From assembly GCF_024808875.1 (NCBI RefSeq), contig NZ_JANUCT010000002.1:124001-188000 (forward strand): a stretch of 64,000 bases of DNA, given 5' to 3'. The notes beneath the pieces are model-generated. The model was not told where the DNA came from. It did not search any database and worked only from the letters and a program-made list of their open reading frames with translations. Source of the DNA: Methylohalomonas lacus (GTDB lineage Bacteria; Pseudomonadota; Gammaproteobacteria; Methylohalomonadales; Methylohalomonadaceae). Positions 62,079 to 64,000 of the stretch are shown piece after piece. Positions within the stretch are counted from its first letter, which is position 1, and each line of letters starts with the position of its first letter. The position numbers and the translations under genes were made by a program.

Positions 62079-62183
62079 TCAGCTCGGGCTCTGGTTCGAT
62101 TCGGCTTGTATTCAGCAAGCCGGGATCAGAAGATCAGGCCTGTTAAGTCTGAATACGCCCTGAAACAAAAGCAGATAACGGCA

Positions 62184-63431
62184 ATGCCAGCAGATGCCAT
62201 AACCTGTGACTTCCTGGTGATCGGTGGCGGTGTCATAGGCCTGACCATCGCGCTTGAACTCAAGCGTCGTCATCCCGCTGCAAAAATCGTGGTCCTGGAA
62301 AAGGAGCCGGCCAGTGGCTGCCATGCCAGCGGTCGCAATAGTGGCGTGCTACATGCCGGCTTTTACTATTCCAGCGACAGTCTGAAGGCGCGACTGACCC
62401 GGGACGGTAACCGCGAGTGGCGTGCCTATTGTGAGATAAAGGGTCTCAGGATCAATCATTGCGGCAAACTGGTGGTTGCGCATGATGAGCATGATCGGGC
62501 AGGACTGCATGAGTTGATGCAGCGCGGCCAGGATAATAATGTCGAACTGGAACTTGTCAGCGCAAAACAGGCCAGTGACATTGAGCCGCGTGTAAAAACG
62601 CATGAGCAAGCGATCTGGTCACCAACCACGTCCTCGGTTGATCCGGCAGCCATTATGGATTCGCTGGTCGACGATGTGCGCGATCAGGACATACAGTTGC
62701 GCCTGGATGAAGCGTTCATCAAGTACGATCCGGAAACAGGCAAACTAGGGTCTTCCCGACAAACCTATTCCGCCGGATACATCGTCAATGCAGCCGGACT
62801 CCATGCCGATCGCGTGGCCGGCCATTTCGGTTTTTCCAGGGATCATCGAATCATTCCCTTCAAGGGGCTGTACCTGTCTCCCGGGGCAGGCAGTTACCGA
62901 CCGGCAACCAATATCTATCCCGTGCCGGATCTCAGGCATCCGTTTCTGGGTGTGCATTTCACGGTCACCGTGGATGGGGAGACCAAGATAGGGCCTACCG
63001 CGGTGCCAGCGCTGTGGCGGGAAAATTACCAAGGGTTACAGAATTTCAGCTTGAATGAGTTTTTTGAAATATTCGCCCGGGAAGCCGAGCTGTTTGCCTT
63101 TAACCGCTTTGATTTCCGCGCCTTGGCGCTGCGGGAGCTCAGGAAAAACCGGCGCAAATACATGGTTGAATGTGCCGCCCGGATGCTGGATGGTGTGCCG
63201 GCGATGGGATTCGCGAAATGGGGCAATGCCGGTATCCGGGCGCAGCTGGTGAATACCCGGGACAAGGTGCTGGAAATGGACTTTAGGGTTGAAGGCGATG
63301 ACCGTTCGTTACATGTTTTGAACGCGGTATCACCGGCCTTCACATGTGCTTTTTCCTTTGCGCGCTATCTGGCCGATCGGATGGAAACGCTTGCCAACAG
63401 CCAGCCGGCTCCGGCTGATACGATCCAGTAA
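62184..63431 (+). CDS. lhgO: L-2-hydroxyglutarate oxidase (LhgO family)
   Basis: The 415-residue flavoprotein of the DAO family has the FAD-binding motif FLVIGGGVIGLTIALELKRR near its start and the family segments SGRNSGVLHAGFYY and GLYLSPG. LhgO oxidises L-2-hydroxyglutarate to 2-oxoglutarate and passes electrons to the membrane quinone pool. The open frame extends to a TTG at 62106, but the ATG at 62184 begins just before the FAD fold. No strong ribosome-binding site is visible. The neighbouring methyltransferase shows no known link. Confidence 0.85.
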   Translation: MPADAITCDFLVIGGGVIGLTIALELKRRHPAAKIVVLEKEPASGCHASGRNSGVLHAGFYYSSDSLKARLTRDGNREWRAYCEIKGLRINHCGKLVVAHDEHDRAGLHELMQRGQDNNVELELVSAKQASDIEPRVKTHEQAIWSPTTSSVDPAAIMDSLVDDVRDQDIQLRLDEAFIKYDPETGKLGSSRQTYSAGYIVNAAGLHADRVAGHFGFSRDHRIIPFKGLYLSPGAGSYRPATNIYPVPDLRHPFLGVHFTVTVDGETKIGPTAVPALWRENYQGLQNFSLNEFFEIFAREAELFAFNRFDFRALALRELRKNRRKYMVECAARMLDGVPAMGFAKWGNAGIRAQLVNTRDKVLEMDFRVEGDDRSLHVLNAVSPAFTCAFSFARYLADRMETLANSQPAPADTIQ

Positions 63432-63593
63432 GCTATTATCTGGCATCTGATCTGACTGTCAGTCTGCAAGTACCTCGTTTTATATATATGGGCAGTTGCG
63501 ATTGACCAGTAGGATGCATGTTGTTCCCGTCTGTGCGGCACCTATTAATACGGACTGGATCCATACCAATACAACTCGGGGGATAACAGGAAC

Positions 63594-64000
63594 ATGCTGA
63601 GTTCCGTATTATTTGGCTCGACAACGGCGCTGGGTTGGGGCTGCGCTGACTTTATTGCCCGCTTTACCGGTCGGGCTATAGGCCATCACAGTGCGTTGAT
63701 GGGGATGCTTGGCATCAGTGCCGTCGTGCTGACCCTGGTCGTGTGGTTTGCCGATATTGAACTGGTGACCGACGTCTCGGCCTGGTGGCAGATAGTCCTG
63801 AGCGGTGTCGGCATCATGCTGGCGACGCTGTTTCTGTACTGGGGTCTGGAACGCGGTCCCGTCACGGTCGTGGCGCCTATTGTCGGTGCCTATCCCGCCT
63901 TCAATCTGCTCTTTGCAGTCGTGACGGGCGTCAGACCCTCCCTGTGGCAATGGGTCGCGATGGGCCTGGTGATGCTCGGCGTAATCGTGGTGGCCGCTTG
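63594..64000 (+). CDS. DMT/EamA-family transporter, truncated by the window end
   Basis: An ATG at 63594 with a GGAAC element upstream opens a frame that runs off the window. The 135 visible residues begin MLSSVLFGSTTALGWGCADF and contain about four hydrophobic helices, including the VWFADIELVTDVSAWWQIVLSG loop region and the pair GRAIGHHSALMGMLG. This is the pattern of EamA/DMT permeases, which have ten helices. The substrate cannot be assigned. Confidence 0.75.
   Translation, partial: MLSSVLFGSTTALGWGCADFIARFTGRAIGHHSALMGMLGISAVVLTLVVWFADIELVTDVSAWWQIVLSGVGIMLATLFLYWGLERGPVTVVAPIVGAYPAFNLLFAVVTGVRPSLWQWVAMGLVMLGVIVVAA

Overview
This window is chromosomal DNA of a gammaproteobacterium. The evidence is gene order: orn, then nnr-tsaE-amidase-mutL-miaA-hfq-hflX-hflK-hflC-(DUF2065)-hisZ-purA, then rnr-rlmB, then rpsF-rpsR-(DUF2232)-rplI-dnaB-alr-radA. 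An sdhCDAB operon is also accompanied by sdhE, ygfX and ygfZ. Coding DNA looks GC-rich. I see no phage, plasmid, rRNA or CRISPR module. An environmental lineage such as the Chromatiales is plausible, but I cannot place it closer from sequence alone.

Layout. 1-4.5 kb: envelope genes (DUF202 protein, SLC13/TrkA-C transporter, Ste24-like M48 protease, two small membrane proteins). 4.7-31.1 kb: an almost unbroken plus-strand run of housekeeping genes for RNA turnover, metabolite repair, tRNA modification, peptidoglycan hydrolysis, mismatch repair, the HflKC/FtsH regulators, purine and histidine synthesis, ribosomal proteins, replicative helicase, alanine racemase and RadA, ending in an outer-membrane porin. 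One tRNA-Leu(CAG) lies on the minus strand. 31.2-33.4 kb (minus): CorC/HlyC-type protein and a YpjD/CcsA-like protein. 33.6-39.3 kb (plus): ffh, malic enzyme, an ABC-2 exporter and an HU-like protein. 39.3-48.9 kb (minus): dsbB, a YheT-type hydrolase, a GFA protein, the agmatine-to-putrescine pair aguB/aguA, ygfZ, sdhE, sdhBADC and a DUF1674/SdhAF4 gene. 49-52.9 kb: ygfX, a squalene-synthase-like protein, gph, ubiG and mlaA. 53-55.1 kb (minus): a signalling module (membrane protein, PP2C phosphatase, cyclase-FHA protein). 55.5-55.9 kb: an ISL3 transposase remnant. 56-64 kb: Sel1 protein, AcuI-type reductase, leuC and leuD split by a small inserted gene, a secreted protein of unknown function, a methyltransferase, an L-2-hydroxyglutarate oxidase and a truncated DMT-family transporter.

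The most unusual features are these. (1) DnaB carries a 349-residue intein with Ala1 and a W-C-T residue set, i.e. class 3, inserted inside the Walker A motif. (2) The 5' end of mutL is duplicated in tandem, giving two short upstream frames that each end in ATGA overlaps with the next start codon. (3) sdhB is flanked by two near-identical 80-bp spacers in inverted orientation. (4) A family of short GGTAACTGG/GTGACTG-type repeats sits at gene junctions and encodes the last codons of SdhE and of the squalene-synthase-like protein. (5) A four-helix-bundle gene with an in-frame amber codon, bordered by the same repeat family, splits leuC from leuD. None of these is a clear new multi-gene system; the repeat family and the mutL leader are the least explained.
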